Shown here piece after piece: positions 20,208 to 31,013 of a DNA stretch of 64,000 nucleotides. The stretch covers positions 101,033 to 165,032 of the forward strand of contig CALRDN010000001.1 in assembly GCA_943354965.1 (NCBI GenBank). The letters are read 5' to 3'. Numbering within the stretch: position 1 is the first letter of the stretch; every line of letters starts with the position of its first letter. A program made the position numbers and the translations under genes. The notes below the pieces were generated by a model. That model ran no database searches, had not been told where the DNA came from, and saw nothing but the letters and a program-made list of their open reading frames with translations. The stretch comes from Candidatus Peribacteria bacterium. Its GTDB lineage: Bacteria > Patescibacteriota > Gracilibacteria > UBA1369 > UBA12463.

Positions 20208-20846
20208 TTATAAAAGGGTTGCCTGTAATGATTCTCTCACTTTTGTGGCTATCTTGTCATCGTTTATTTGTTCAAGGAGGCTTTCGAAAAATCCTTCTAT
20301 CATTAATTCTCGTGCCTGTTCTTCGCTGAGTCCGCGCGAGCAAAGGTAAAAAATAGTTTCTTCGTCGACCTGACCTACGGATGCGCTGTGTCCGGCCTTC
20401 ACGTCGTTTGCCTCTATTTCAAGCGCTGGAACAGACTTTGATTTTGCCTGTTTTGAGAGAAGCATCGTGTCATGAGAGAGGTGACCATCGGATTCGTGTG
20501 TATGTTTTTCTATGCGAATTAATCCAAAATAATCAGAAGTAGATTTGTCTTTGAGCATGGTTTTGATTTGCGCGTGGCCGTAAGTATTGTTGGCGTTGTG
20601 AATTGTCTGTGTCTCGAATTTGACCGTGTCGGAATTTTTCCCTGCAAAAAGTCCAATGATATTTACGCGTGCGTGATCACCATTGAGCTTGAACGTAATA
20701 ATACTTTTTTCCTCAGGATTTGAGTTTTTGAAAGAGAGCACATACTGGAGTTCTGCGCTTTCTTCCAGCGTAATCGTGTGTGACCCAGGTACATCTTGGA
20801 AGATGATCTGTTTGGCTGATTTCGGTATGGTGAGTAGTTGAGTCAT
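20208..20846 (-). CDS. sufD: Fe-S assembly protein SufD
   Basis: SufBD family: LEIEANDVKAGHSASVGQVDEETIFYLCSRGLSEEQARELMIEGF. Confidence 0.9.
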   Translation of the reverse strand: MTQLLTIPKSAKQIIFQDVPGSHTITLEESAELQYVLSFKNSNPEEKSIITFKLNGDHARVNIIGLFAGKNSDTVKFETQTIHNANNTYGHAQIKTMLKDKSTSDYFGLIRIEKHTHESDGHLSHDTMLLSKQAKSKSVPALEIEANDVKAGHSASVGQVDEETIFYLCSRGLSEEQARELMIEGFFESLLEQINDDKIATKVRESLQATLL

Positions 20847-20854
20847 AATGATTG

Positions 20855-22273
20855 TTATCCAACTGATCCTTCCATCTCCATCGAGATGAGGCGGTTAAGT
20901 TCTAAGGCGTACTCCATGGGGAATTCTTTTATGAGTGGTGCGAGAAATCCATTTACAATCATATTTGAAGCTTCCTGTTCGGAAAGACCGCGAGACATGA
21001 GATAAAATAACTGCTCTTGGGAGATTTTGGTAACGGTTGCTTCGTGGGCGATGGCGACGTTATTCTCGTCGATCTGCATGGTTGGATACGTATCGGTGGA
21101 GGAGTCTTCGTCGAGGAGGAGCGCGTCACAGGTGACGCGCGAACGGCTTCTTTCTGCGCCTGGAGCGACATTTAGCATGCCTCTATACGAGGTGCGTCCA
21201 CCATGAAGGCTTACTGATTTTGCATTAATAACGGACGATGTATCTGGAGCGAGGTGATAAATTTTTCCACCGGCGTCTTGGTGCTGGTCTTTGTTTGCGA
21301 GAGCGAGTGAGAGAATTTCTCCTCGTGCGCCTTTCCCTTTCAAATAAATACTTGGATACTTCATCGTGAGTTTCGAACCGATATTACAATCGAGCCACAT
21401 CATGGTTGCGTTTTCTTCGGCAACGGCACGTTTTGTAACTAGGTTAAATACGTTCTTTGACCAGTTCTGTACGGTGGTGTATTGCACGCGTGCGTCTTTG
21501 TGTACAATAATTTCCACAACGGCCGAGTGCAGTGAGTCCGTGGCATAAATTGGCGCAGTGCAGCCCTCGGTATAGTGAACTGATGAGCCTTCTTCTGCGA
21601 TAATTAATGTTCTCTCAAACTGTCCGGCGTTTTCTGCATTGATGCGGAAGTAGGCCTGTAGTGGTAGCTCTACATGTACCCCTTTTGGGATATATACAAA
21701 TGATCCACCGCTCCATACGGCGGAGTTTAGGGCGGCTAGTTTGTTATCTCGAATTGGCACAACGGTTGCAAAATATTTCCGAACGATGTCAGGATGTTTC
21801 TGCACGGCAGTATCTGTATCTGTGAAAATAACTCCTTTTTCTTCGAGATGTTTTTGTAATGAGTGGTACACCGTTTCGGATTCGTACTGTGCTCCTACAC
21901 CTGCGAGAAATTTCTTTTCCGCCTCGGGAATTCCTAATCGATCAAAGGTGTTTTTGATATCCGCAGGAACGTCTTCCCAGCTACGCGCCTTGCGATCTGT
22001 TGGTTTGATATAGTAGTGAATATTTTCAAAATCAATCTCTTGCAAGAAGGGACTACCCCACATCGGCATCGGCTTCTCTCGGTAGATTTTGTAGGCTTTA
22101 AGCCGAAAATCGAGCATCCACTGTGGTTCTTTTTTGTACGCAGAAATCATTCGCACGGTTTCCTCCGTCAATCCTTTTCCTGATTTAAACTCATAATCTT
22201 TTTCCGAATCATGAAATCCGTACTTGTAGTCGGTGAGCTCTTCCGTGATTTGTGATTGTTGTTTGGTAGCCAT
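20855..22273 (-). CDS. sufB: Fe-S assembly protein SufB
   Basis: 472 aa; [37 protein letters not shown]. Confidence 0.97.
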   Translation of the reverse strand: MATKQQSQITEELTDYKYGFHDSEKDYEFKSGKGLTEETVRMISAYKKEPQWMLDFRLKAYKIYREKPMPMWGSPFLQEIDFENIHYYIKPTDRKARSWEDVPADIKNTFDRLGIPEAEKKFLAGVGAQYESETVYHSLQKHLEEKGVIFTDTDTAVQKHPDIVRKYFATVVPIRDNKLAALNSAVWSGGSFVYIPKGVHVELPLQAYFRINAENAGQFERTLIIAEEGSSVHYTEGCTAPIYATDSLHSAVVEIIVHKDARVQYTTVQNWSKNVFNLVTKRAVAEENATMMWLDCNIGSKLTMKYPSIYLKGKGARGEILSLALANKDQHQDAGGKIYHLAPDTSSVINAKSVSLHGGRTSYRGMLNVAPGAERSRSRVTCDALLLDEDSSTDTYPTMQIDENNVAIAHEATVTKISQEQLFYLMSRGLSEQEASNMIVNGFLAPLIKEFPMEYALELNRLISMEMEGSVG

Positions 22274-22276
22274 AAT

Positions 22277-23029
22277 TTATGCGTTTATAAATGCTTCATA
22301 TCCTTTTGTCTCAACCTCTTCCACTAATTCGCCTCCGCCGGTTTTGGCAATTTTTCCATCAACCATGATGTGAACGAAGTTCGGGGCGATGTAATTTAGA
22401 ATTCTTTGGTAGTGCGTAATGAGTAAAACACCACACTGCGTTTCTTTTGCGATGGCCATGGCACCCTTTGCGACGATTTTCAATGCATCCACATCGAGAC
22501 CTGAATCTGTTTCGTCGAGTATCGCGAATTTTGGCTCAAATACGGCCATTTGCAGGATTTCTGCACGCTTCTTTTCTCCACCGGAGAAGCCTTCGTTCAC
22601 GGCACGTTCCATGAAGTTTTCTGGAAATTTGAGCAATTTCATTTTTTCTTTCACTACTTTTACGAACTCGGGAATTTTGACCGGTGGTAATTTTTTGGCT
22701 GCTAGAAGTGCATTTTTCGCCTGTCGTAAAAAGTTTGGATACTTCACTCCCGGAACTTCTTGTGGATATTGAAAACTCAAAAATATTCCTAACTGCGCAC
22801 GCTTGTCCGGTTTGAGTGATGTAATATCTTCACCGTCGAGTGTGATTGAGCCGCTTGTTACCGTGTATTTCGGGTGGCCCATTAGTACATGGCAGAGTGT
22901 TGATTTTCCTGAACCGTTTGGTCCCATGATGGTGTGGATTTCTCCGGCATTAATCGTGAGAGTGATTCCTTTGAGAATTTCTTTGTCTTCCACGTTGGCG
23001 TGAAGATCTTTAATTATGAGCTGCGACAT
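22277..23029 (-). CDS. sufC: Fe-S assembly ATPase SufC
   Basis: GPNGSGKSTLCHVLMGHPKY, NEGFSGGEKKRAEILQM, ILDETDSGLDVDALK. Confidence 0.97.
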   Translation of the reverse strand: MSQLIIKDLHANVEDKEILKGITLTINAGEIHTIMGPNGSGKSTLCHVLMGHPKYTVTSGSITLDGEDITSLKPDKRAQLGIFLSFQYPQEVPGVKYPNFLRQAKNALLAAKKLPPVKIPEFVKVVKEKMKLLKFPENFMERAVNEGFSGGEKKRAEILQMAVFEPKFAILDETDSGLDVDALKIVAKGAMAIAKETQCGVLLITHYQRILNYIAPNFVHIMVDGKIAKTGGGELVEEVETKGYEAFINA

Positions 23030-23510
23030 GTAGAAGAGGGGTTAGCGGTTTTACTACTGGTAAATCGGGATCCCACCGCTGTTGCGGTGTGTTGAGAAAG
23101 TCTGCGAGTGTAATTCTATTCATGGACTGCTTCATATCTTCATTGAGCATATTGAGCGCTTTGCGGGAGTGGCAGCCGACCTCGTGTACTAAATTTTCTT
23201 TGGCGGTCATCCCTAAGCAGTGCATGACGGAGATTGGCCCTTCGAGTGCTTCAAATATTTCTTTTAATGTGATTTCTGTAGGTTTTTTTGAGAGGTAATA
23301 TCCACCTATTTTTCCTCTTTTAGCTTCGATGAGGCCATGTTTTCGTAAATCCATGGCTACTTTTTGGAGAAAAAGGAAGGAGAGGTATCTTTTTTTCGAG
23401 AGTGTACGAAGGGAAAGAGGGGATACAGCTTTGTTCATCTCAGGATTGCTCTCTGCCAGTTCGAGGAGCAAGACGAGCCCGTAGTCGATTTTTCTCGTTA
23501 AATGGAACAT
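23010..23510 (-). CDS. Rrf2-family transcriptional regulator
   Basis: MFHLTRKIDYGLVLLLELAE... winged helix; two conserved-looking cysteines (MHCLG, VGCHS). Overlaps the sufC start. Confidence 0.9.
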   Translation of the reverse strand: MFHLTRKIDYGLVLLLELAESNPEMNKAVSPLSLRTLSKKRYLSFLFLQKVAMDLRKHGLIEAKRGKIGGYYLSKKPTEITLKEIFEALEGPISVMHCLGMTAKENLVHEVGCHSRKALNMLNEDMKQSMNRITLADFLNTPQQRWDPDLPVVKPLTPLLHVAAHN

Positions 23511-23536
23511 TTTGAAGCTAAAGTAGTAATATTTTA

Positions 23537-23561
23537 ATTCATACTTGGTGAGTATGAATTA
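23537..23561. promoter_or_regulatory. Candidate Rrf2 operator upstream of the suf operon
   Basis: Perfect inverted repeat AATTCATAC-N7-GTATGAATT 27 bp upstream of the Rrf2 start. Confidence 0.7.
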
Positions 23562-23678
23562 GCTGAGTGCATGCAGTATCCCAAAATGGCTTCTTGTAGT
23601 CAAGGGTGGATTTTGATATAACGAATAAAGCAGTGCTATAGACATTTAGCTTTGCATGTGTTATAATGGCCTATTGAG

Positions 23679-24521
23679 ATGATAGGTCAAAACCAATACA
23701 AACATCGCATGCCTAAGGCTTTTTCAAAGAAATATACCGCTATCGTCCTGGGACTTCTCTCTCTGAAGTTGACCCTGATTGTATCTACCATGCCTATGGG
23801 TGGATTTTTTGCTTCGACGTTTCAGTTGAGTGATGTGTTCACGAGCGTTATTACGAGTGAAAAAATTGTAGAGTTAACAAATCATGCACGTGTGATTGAT
23901 AAAGTGAGACCGCTGAAGGTTTCTTCTAAACTTGAGGCAGCTGCGCAGAAGAAGGCAGATGACATGTTGGCAGAGCAGTACTTTTCCCATACCACTCCTG
24001 GCGGGAAGACTCCATGGAGTTTCATAAACTCGCAGAAGTATTACTATCTCTATGCTGGGGAAAATTTGGCGATGCAATATGATTCGGCGGAGCGCGTCGT
24101 CGAGAGTTGGATTGCGAGCGCGGCACATCGAGATAATCTCTTGAGCAAGCGGTTTACAGAGATTGGTGTTGGTACGGCTCATGGCCTATATCAGGGGACT
24201 CAGACTACGTTTGTTGTTCAAATGTTTGGAAGACCTTATGCGAATCCGGTTCAAGGTATGACTCTTGCCAAGCAGGGACGCGCGGCATCTATTTCCGATT
24301 CTGAAGGTGGTTACACTGACGATTATGGTACGGCTGGCAATAGCGCGTCACCGATGAATGGTCTCTCATTGGTGGCTACTATTTATTTCTATGCGGTTTT
24401 GCTTCTCATGGCGCATATTGCTTTCCGATATTTCTGGTTGCAGCATTACAAAGATCGCCGTTTGACGTTTTATACGCTTGGGACATTTGTTGTTTTGATC
24501 TCAACTATTACGTTATTCTAA
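23679..24521 (+). CDS. CAP/SCP-domain secreted or membrane protein
   Basis: LEAAAQKKADDMLAEQYFSHTTPGGKTPWSFI...YAGENLA...VVESWIASAAHRDNLLSKRFTEIGVG; TM segments at both ends. Confidence 0.9.
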   Translation: MIGQNQYKHRMPKAFSKKYTAIVLGLLSLKLTLIVSTMPMGGFFASTFQLSDVFTSVITSEKIVELTNHARVIDKVRPLKVSSKLEAAAQKKADDMLAEQYFSHTTPGGKTPWSFINSQKYYYLYAGENLAMQYDSAERVVESWIASAAHRDNLLSKRFTEIGVGTAHGLYQGTQTTFVVQMFGRPYANPVQGMTLAKQGRAASISDSEGGYTDDYGTAGNSASPMNGLSLVATIYFYAVLLLMAHIAFRYFWLQHYKDRRLTFYTLGTFVVLISTITLF

Positions 24522-24591
24522 CGCGGTGTTTTATTGACTTTTCGGCAGCCTTATGGGATTATCATGCCCTAGCGCTTTTTAGGTTTTTCCT

Positions 24592-27500
24592 ATGAATGTT
24601 ATGATGCAATTCTCGTTGAAACGTGCCGTTGTCAGTTTCTTTCTCATAGGATTGATAGTGATGCCTGTTGCGGCGCAGGATTTGCAGAGTATCCCATTTA
24701 TTGTCGAGGGGATTATTAGCGAACCTCATGTTGATGGGGAGGTCTTGGTGAAGTTCAAGGAGAAGAAAATTGATATGGATCAGGTGAGTGGCAGGGCCTC
24801 GTTGAATTCTTTTGTATATGCAAAAGGTTTGAAAAAAGAAGATTCGATTGTTCCACAAAATGTGATACTTCTTTCTTCGAAATCTGATGAGTCTACTGAG
24901 CAGCTAATTGATCGATTGCAGGATGATTCTCGTGTGGAGTATGTGGTTCCGAATTATTTGAGAAAAGTTTTTGATACTGCTCCGCTTCAATACGTTCCCA
25001 ATGATTCGTTTTTTGTAAATCAGTGGGGCTTGAATAATGCTTCGGACAAAGATATCGATGCTCCGGAGGCGTGGAATATTTTTAAGGGAAGTTCAAGCGT
25101 GATGGTAGGTGTTTTGGATACGGGGGCCGATTTGACGCATCCTGATCTTGTTGGAAATTTGTGGGATGGATCGATAGAGGCTGGCGGATGTAAGGATGAT
25201 AACGGTGTTGTTATCGAGGCGGGTTGTCCAAATCACGGATGGAATTATGTGACCGATATAGACCCTACGAATGATAACAATCCGATGGATGATCATGGGC
25301 ATGGTACGCATGTGACTAGTACCATCGGGGCCAAAGGGGATAACGATATTGGTATCTCCGGTGTGAGTATGAACGTCTCGTTGATGCCGATTAAGGTGGC
25401 TGATAGTGACGGTTTTCTTAGTTCTTCTGACTGGATTAAGGGGCTTAATTTTGCCAAACAAAATGGGGCAAAAATCGTGAATGCGAGTTTTGGAGGTTTT
25501 AATTATTCGCAGGCCGAGTACGATGCGATTCATGATTTTACGGGATTATTTATAGCGGCAGCAGGAAATAGTGGCTCTGATAATGATGATATCGCTACTC
25601 CGAATTATCCTTCGAATTATGATTTGAGTACTATTATTGCGGTGGCTGCGACGGATTCGTCGGATGCATTGGCCGGTTTTTCTAACTATGGCGTGACGAG
25701 TGTGGATGTCGGGGCTCCCGGTGTGAATATAGTAGGCGCGATTCCGGGGAGTGATTATATGGAGTCGAGTGGAACCTCTATGGCTGCTCCGCATGTGGCT
25801 GGTTTGGCGGCGCTGATTTGGGGCTATGATACGGCCTTAACGGCCGCTCAGGTTCGTGATGATATTCTGGCGACAGGGGATATGGATCCTCAATTATCCG
25901 GAAAAGTTTTTACCGGTATGCGAATAAATGCTTATAATGCGCTGAAAGGACTAACGACCGTACCGACTATTGTGAGTGCCGTAGTGGGGGATGATAATGT
26001 AAGTGGCAATGGGAAATTAGCTGTCAAATTTACCTTGAAGGATGCGATTGGGGGACTTCCGGTGACGCTGAAACAGTTCGAATATAGTGTCGATGGGGGA
26101 GTGACTTTTGTTGCCCCGACGAGTGGAGATATTTCTGTGGCGTTGAGTGTGAGTCCGGCGAATCTTCTGGATATAGAGGTGGCTTCGTGGAGCGCAAATT
26201 CTTATGTGACATCGGCACTGACTTCTTTGATTGCACCTATCGAATATTCTTTTTTTGTTGATTTAAATAGTACTGATTTGGCTGCACTGACTACACCTGT
26301 TCAACCTGATGTTCGTGTTCGATTTTTGGCAAATAATGGGGTGGTTGATAGTGATGTTGTTACGTCGAATGATGTGATTCCTTCTGTGGCTATATTGACG
26401 GGAGTGCCTAATTCCGTTGGATTTACCAAGGAAAAAACGGCTGCTATTACGGTAGCAGGCGATGGAGTAGTGAGCTATGCTTATAAACTTGATAGTGCGG
26501 TTTTGACTGATTATGTGAATGTTAGTAAGACTCTTGAATTCTCTGATGTAGCGGATGGGACTCATGTTCTTTCTGTGTATGGAAAGGATGTGAATGGTAA
26601 TGTGCAGCGTAGTCCAACAGTGGCGACATGGAATGTGGATGCTACTGCGCCAACTGGAACGATTGCAGTGACGACAGCGAGCCCGATGAAGACGAAGACG
26701 CCAGAGCTAGCCCTCACGGTGAGCGATGCGGGCGTGGGTGCTACGGGGGTGAAGGTGCAACTTTCTTGTAACGGTATTCATTTTTCCGATCCGATAGATT
26801 TTGCAGAAACAGTTACTACGTTCGATGTTCAATCAGGAAGTAATGCTTGTGGTCATTCTGATGGCGATAGAAATGTTTTTGCGCAATTTCAGGACTCGTT
26901 GGGAAATATTGGGCCGGTAGTGAAGACGGAATTATTCACGATATTTGCTGGTCCGATTGTGGCGCAGATTTTGACCAAGCCGTCTGCGATTTCTGCACCA
27001 GCGGTCACATTTACGATTGGTGGTACGTTCGTAACGGCCTATAAATATCGACTGGATGCGGTAAATGCGACGGGGGATTTTTCTCCTGAGACGCCGGTGA
27101 GTGCGCCACTTGTATTGAGTGGATCGAGCGCGCTGAGTAATGGAGCTCATAAAATTGAATTCATGGCGAAGGATGATGTTGGAAATTTTCAATCCGCTGA
27201 GACGGCAACAATATATTCGTGGACGGTAGACGCTACTCCACCGATATTTAGTTTGAGTGGTACGCCTGCGAGTGGAACGACCTCAACGTCCGCTACAATT
27301 ACGGTTGTAGGCAGTGATGTTACGGCCTATAAGTTCGCGAAGAATTCTGATGTATTTGGCTCTGAGGTAATTCTCGCTACTCCTATATCTTTGAGTTCGC
27401 TTGCAGTCGGATCCCATACGGTCAAAGTGATTGCCCGTGATTCTTTTGGAAATTACACTCCTGAGTCGAGTGCTATTACTGCTACATGGACAATTGCTGA

Positions 27501-27852
27501 ACCACCACCACCACCTCCTCCACCTGCTCCGGTCTTCACGCCACCACCTCCTGCTCCTGTTGTCTCAACTCCTGTAGTTGCTGTTTCGGTGATTGCCGTA
27601 CCTGTATTGGCTCCTGTAGTTCCCGTTCCTACGCCAAAGCCCGGTATTGTTCTTGGCGCCTCTACGGTCAACCTCGTAAACGGTATGGTGCTTCAACTCG
27701 AGGGACGTGGCCTGTATTACGTCATTGAAAATGGCAAGAGACGACCTATTCCGTATTCAACCTATCGTAAGAAATATTTCAAAACTTCACGAGCGATAAA
27801 ACTTTCATCTGCTCTTCTTAGGAAGATTCCGCAGTATAGGACGAGTAAATAG
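24592..27852 (+). CDS. Secreted subtilisin-like (S8) serine protease, large multidomain
   Basis: Asp VGVLDTGADLTHPDL, His DDHGHGTHVTSTIGA, Ser SSGTSMAAPHVAGLAALIW; Ig-like repeats, PPPPPPPAP linker, C-terminal module. Confidence 0.95.
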   Translation: MNVMMQFSLKRAVVSFFLIGLIVMPVAAQDLQSIPFIVEGIISEPHVDGEVLVKFKEKKIDMDQVSGRASLNSFVYAKGLKKEDSIVPQNVILLSSKSDESTEQLIDRLQDDSRVEYVVPNYLRKVFDTAPLQYVPNDSFFVNQWGLNNASDKDIDAPEAWNIFKGSSSVMVGVLDTGADLTHPDLVGNLWDGSIEAGGCKDDNGVVIEAGCPNHGWNYVTDIDPTNDNNPMDDHGHGTHVTSTIGAKGDNDIGISGVSMNVSLMPIKVADSDGFLSSSDWIKGLNFAKQNGAKIVNASFGGFNYSQAEYDAIHDFTGLFIAAAGNSGSDNDDIATPNYPSNYDLSTIIAVAATDSSDALAGFSNYGVTSVDVGAPGVNIVGAIPGSDYMESSGTSMAAPHVAGLAALIWGYDTALTAAQVRDDILATGDMDPQLSGKVFTGMRINAYNALKGLTTVPTIVSAVVGDDNVSGNGKLAVKFTLKDAIGGLPVTLKQFEYSVDGGVTFVAPTSGDISVALSVSPANLLDIEVASWSANSYVTSALTSLIAPIEYSFFVDLNSTDLAALTTPVQPDVRVRFLANNGVVDSDVVTSNDVIPSVAILTGVPNSVGFTKEKTAAITVAGDGVVSYAYKLDSAVLTDYVNVSKTLEFSDVADGTHVLSVYGKDVNGNVQRSPTVATWNVDATAPTGTIAVTTASPMKTKTPELALTVSDAGVGATGVKVQLSCNGIHFSDPIDFAETVTTFDVQSGSNACGHSDGDRNVFAQFQDSLGNIGPVVKTELFTIFAGPIVAQILTKPSAISAPAVTFTIGGTFVTAYKYRLDAVNATGDFSPETPVSAPLVLSGSSALSNGAHKIEFMAKDDVGNFQSAETATIYSWTVDATPPIFSLSGTPASGTTSTSATITVVGSDVTAYKFAKNSDVFGSEVILATPISLSSLAVGSHTVKVIARDSFGNYTPESSAITATWTIAEPPPPPPPPAPVFTPPPPAPVVSTPVVAVSVIAVPVLAPVVPVPTPKPGIVLGASTVNLVNGMVLQLEGRGLYYVIENGKRRPIPYSTYRKKYFKTSRAIKLSSALLRKIPQYRTSK

Positions 27853-27901
27853 TGTATTTTAAACCTGCTTTTCGAACGATAATATTTAATTTTCTCCACG
27901 T

Positions 27902-29332
27902 ATGAGACAAAAAAATAATTCCCATTATACCTTCCAGCAATTCATTGCCGGTTTCGTGGTTATCATTGGTCTTACTGTACATTTTCCGGCTTATGCTGAT
28001 GCTTTTTCCGATGTTGCTCCGAACGATTGGTACGCTACATATGTTCATAATCTTGCCACCTTTGGTATAATCGATGGCAATAGGCCTACTTTTGATCCTT
28101 CTTCTTTTGTGAATCGTGCACAGGCCGCTAAAATTGTGGTATTGGCTTCGGGCCGTACGAATTCTGACTTACTTACTCCTTTGACACCTACTTTCAAGGA
28201 TGTTCAAAAATCTTCATGGGCTTATTCTTATATCGAGACAGCTAAATCACTTGGAATTATTTCCGGATATGATGATAAAACTTTTGGACCGGAGCGTGAT
28301 GTGAGTAGGGCGGAATTTGCTACTATGATCACGAAAGCATTTGAATTGGAGAATGACAGTGATGCTGCGCCACATTTTAAGGACGTGAAGTCGACTCATT
28401 GGTTTTATAATGCCGTCGAGACAGTTTATCGTTGGTCAATTGTTGATGGCTATGGGACTGGTTATTTTAAGCCCTATAACCCTATAAATCGTGCAGAGAT
28501 GTCGAAGATGATTGTGAGTGCTATGGATCCTTCTCTTCGCGAGAGTGTACCTTTGGTTCCCTATATTGCACCAACTCCAACCCCAGCTCCTACACCCGTA
28601 CCAACCCCAACCCCAACTCCAGCGCCTACACCTGCGCCAGCGCCTACACCTGCGCCAGCACCTACTCCTACTCCTGTACCAACCCCAACTCCAACCCCAA
28701 CCCCTACACCAACTCCTGTCGTACATTCCTTTGTTGATGATTTTTCAGGAATTACGGTTCGGAATTACACTGATGGTGAAAGTTTTGGCTCATGGTTCAC
28801 GCAATTTGCTGGCTATGGAACGGTTGGTATCGAGCTTGATGGTTCCAACAAGCTTCTCCATTTATCTCCTCAGGCCGTTGATGCAGCGGGCAAGACGCAG
28901 TCGAGTCTCGTGACAGGTCCTGCCTATAACGGAGCAATACAATTTCAGAGTAAAATTTCTACCGTCGCGCAACTTCGCACCGGCTCAACTCCGAATCATT
29001 GGGAGGTTGCATGGGTGGTGTGGAATTATACTGATAACGCTCATTTCTACTACTTTATCCCTAAGCCTAATGGTTGGGAGCTTGGCAAGCGTGATCCTGC
29101 GTATCCGGGTGGTCAACGCTTCTTGGCTACCGGCTCCGACAAACTCTTCCCCATCGGCCAGTTTTACACCGTTAAGATTACCCAAGACGCCCAAAACCTC
29201 ATCACCGTCTGGGTGGATGGTGTACAAATCACCTCATTTACCGATACGGAAAGACCATATACATCAGGAAAAATCGGCCTCTACACTGAGGACGCCCATG
29301 TGCATGTGGATGATGTGAGTGTGGGGTATTGA
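27902..29332 (+). CDS. SLH-domain surface protein with Pro/Thr linker and LamG/ConA-like C-terminal domain
   Basis: Three SLH repeats ([42 protein letters not shown]), PTPTPAP linker, beta-rich C-terminus. Confidence 0.85.
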   Translation: MRQKNNSHYTFQQFIAGFVVIIGLTVHFPAYADAFSDVAPNDWYATYVHNLATFGIIDGNRPTFDPSSFVNRAQAAKIVVLASGRTNSDLLTPLTPTFKDVQKSSWAYSYIETAKSLGIISGYDDKTFGPERDVSRAEFATMITKAFELENDSDAAPHFKDVKSTHWFYNAVETVYRWSIVDGYGTGYFKPYNPINRAEMSKMIVSAMDPSLRESVPLVPYIAPTPTPAPTPVPTPTPTPAPTPAPAPTPAPAPTPTPVPTPTPTPTPTPTPVVHSFVDDFSGITVRNYTDGESFGSWFTQFAGYGTVGIELDGSNKLLHLSPQAVDAAGKTQSSLVTGPAYNGAIQFQSKISTVAQLRTGSTPNHWEVAWVVWNYTDNAHFYYFIPKPNGWELGKRDPAYPGGQRFLATGSDKLFPIGQFYTVKITQDAQNLITVWVDGVQITSFTDTERPYTSGKIGLYTEDAHVHVDDVSVGY

Positions 29333-29335
29333 GAT

Positions 29336-29410
29336 TGGTAGCACCAAGGAGGATTGAACTCCTATCTCCACCTTGAAAGGGTAGCGTCCTAACCATTAGA
29401 CGATGGCGCC
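29336..29410 (-). tRNA. tRNA-Glu (UUC), CCA encoded
   Basis: GGCGCCATCGTCTAATGGTTAGGACGCTACCCTTTCAAGGTGGAGATAGGAGTTCAATCCTCCTTGGTGCTACCA; anticodon loop CTTTCAA, cloverleaf by hand. Confidence 0.95.
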
Positions 29411-29518
29411 ACATTGCGGGGTAAACCGAAATAGACTGGACTCAAGTATAGGGATTGTCGGTGGAAAGTCAACGGATGTAGCCCGGATTGGAGGTTAGGC
29501 CGGAAAGGGGATTTGAAG

Positions 29519-29866
29519 CTATTTTAGCTTTTGTTTCTTGCTGGTGACGTATTGTTTGGCTTCGGGGGCGGTCATTTCCTTTAATTTTGGAGTTTCTTCG
29601 ATGCCGCTGAAGGATTGGGACTCGTTGAGTTTGGTTTTGAGTTTTTCCTTTTCTACGCGTAGGTCTTCGTTTTGGTTTTGGAGGAGTTTGAGCTCGTAGC
29701 CCTTCTGAGAGGTGGCGCTGGTCATGGAGATAAATACGGCGCTCAGGATAATAATCATACCACCTAGGAGTAGGACCAGTGTTGTGATGATCTTGTTCGT
29801 TTGCTTGGAGAACGTCTCGCGGCTAAAGATTTTGGAGTTGCGTCTTGGGAGAATTACTTCGTTCAT
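29519..29866 (-). CDS. Small single-TM coiled-coil protein (FtsL/DivIC-like topology)
   Basis: Cytoplasmic N-terminus, one TM, then a coiled coil. Confidence 0.5.
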   Translation of the reverse strand: MNEVILPRRNSKIFSRETFSKQTNKIITTLVLLLGGMIIILSAVFISMTSATSQKGYELKLLQNQNEDLRVEKEKLKTKLNESQSFSGIEETPKLKEMTAPEAKQYVTSKKQKLK

Positions 29867-29887
29867 GGAGAGAGTATATCGTGAGTG

Positions 29888-30895
29888 TTATTCTGTCACA
29901 ATCTGGTATTCGATAGGAATGATCCCTTCGGAAGGATTAGCTAGTTCGGTGAAGGCTTTGCGCGTGAGGTCGAGACTGAAACTTGGGGTGTGCGGTCCAC
30001 GGTCATTTACGCGTACTTTTACTTTTTGTCCGTTTCGTAAATAGGTCACCTCGAGCTTGGTGCCGAATGGAAGAGTGAGGTGAGCGGCGGTGTATCCATT
30101 CTGGGTGTATTTTTCCCCATTCGTAGTGCCGCGTCCCTCGAAGAAGTCACTATAGAAACTTCCTCTGCCGAAGAAGTGTCCCGGCTCGCGCGTTCGCAGG
30201 GTCCGATACAGTAGATCCATGAACTCTCCGCGTGTCATGTCATCGTTAGGGTAGATGAGCTGCTTGGTGCTGTATACGAGGAGCGTCTTCTGTTGAGCGA
30301 GCTCGATATATGGAGCGAACCACTCGGTTCCCTTGACGTCTTTGAATGAACTTTTTTTGGATGTTGGAAGTTTGAGATTTTTATCTTTGATCATTTCCAC
30401 ACTCATCACTATTTTCACCGCCTCGGCGAGGTTGATTGTTTTTTCCGGTTGGAAGATCTTATCGTCTGTGTCTTTTTTCTCATATCCACTTACCACTCCT
30501 AACGTAGTGAGCTTCTCGACGGAGGCACGGGACCAGTGATCTTTTGGGAGGTCTGTATAATCGATTTCAGGTTTTTTCTTTGTGTCTGTAGGTATATCAA
30601 AATTGAGAAGTACCTTATCTATAGCCATTGCCGCTTCTGCGCGGTTGATGGTGTTTTTTGAGCGGAAGGTTCCATCTTCATACCCATTAATGAGTTTATG
30701 ATCTTTGAGATATTTCAACTGAACATAATACGATGAGCCAATATCAATGTCGTTAAATGGCTTCTGCTCGGTTTTCGCAGTGGCCTCGCCGGTAATTGGC
30801 TGTGGATCTGACGTTGCGACTTGCGCGTCTACGTTTATTCCTGGACTTATTACCGTAAGGGCGATGAATGGTAGGATAAGTAGTGCGCGCTTCAT
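29888..30895 (-). CDS. SLH-domain protein with RlpA-like double-psi beta-barrel
   Basis: SLH repeats plus RGSFYSDFFEGRGTTNGEKY...AAHLTLPFGTKLEVTYLRNGQKVKVRVNDRGPHTPSFSLDLTRKAF. Confidence 0.88.
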   Translation of the reverse strand: MKRALLILPFIALTVISPGINVDAQVATSDPQPITGEATAKTEQKPFNDIDIGSSYYVQLKYLKDHKLINGYEDGTFRSKNTINRAEAAMAIDKVLLNFDIPTDTKKKPEIDYTDLPKDHWSRASVEKLTTLGVVSGYEKKDTDDKIFQPEKTINLAEAVKIVMSVEMIKDKNLKLPTSKKSSFKDVKGTEWFAPYIELAQQKTLLVYSTKQLIYPNDDMTRGEFMDLLYRTLRTREPGHFFGRGSFYSDFFEGRGTTNGEKYTQNGYTAAHLTLPFGTKLEVTYLRNGQKVKVRVNDRGPHTPSFSLDLTRKAFTELANPSEGIIPIEYQIVTE

Positions 30896-31013
30896 ATTGT
30901 TCAGTGTTTATGTATGATATTATTTTTGGACCATTTCTGTATCATTATTGGTACATTTTTGGTACATTGTGTTTTTTTAGATAGTCATTGCGCCTGATCG
31001 GTGCTTCTATTTT

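Noticed and set aside
28560-28730. Pro/Thr microsatellite as a mobile or regulatory repeat
   Set aside because: It encodes the PTPTPAP linker of the SLH protein in frame.
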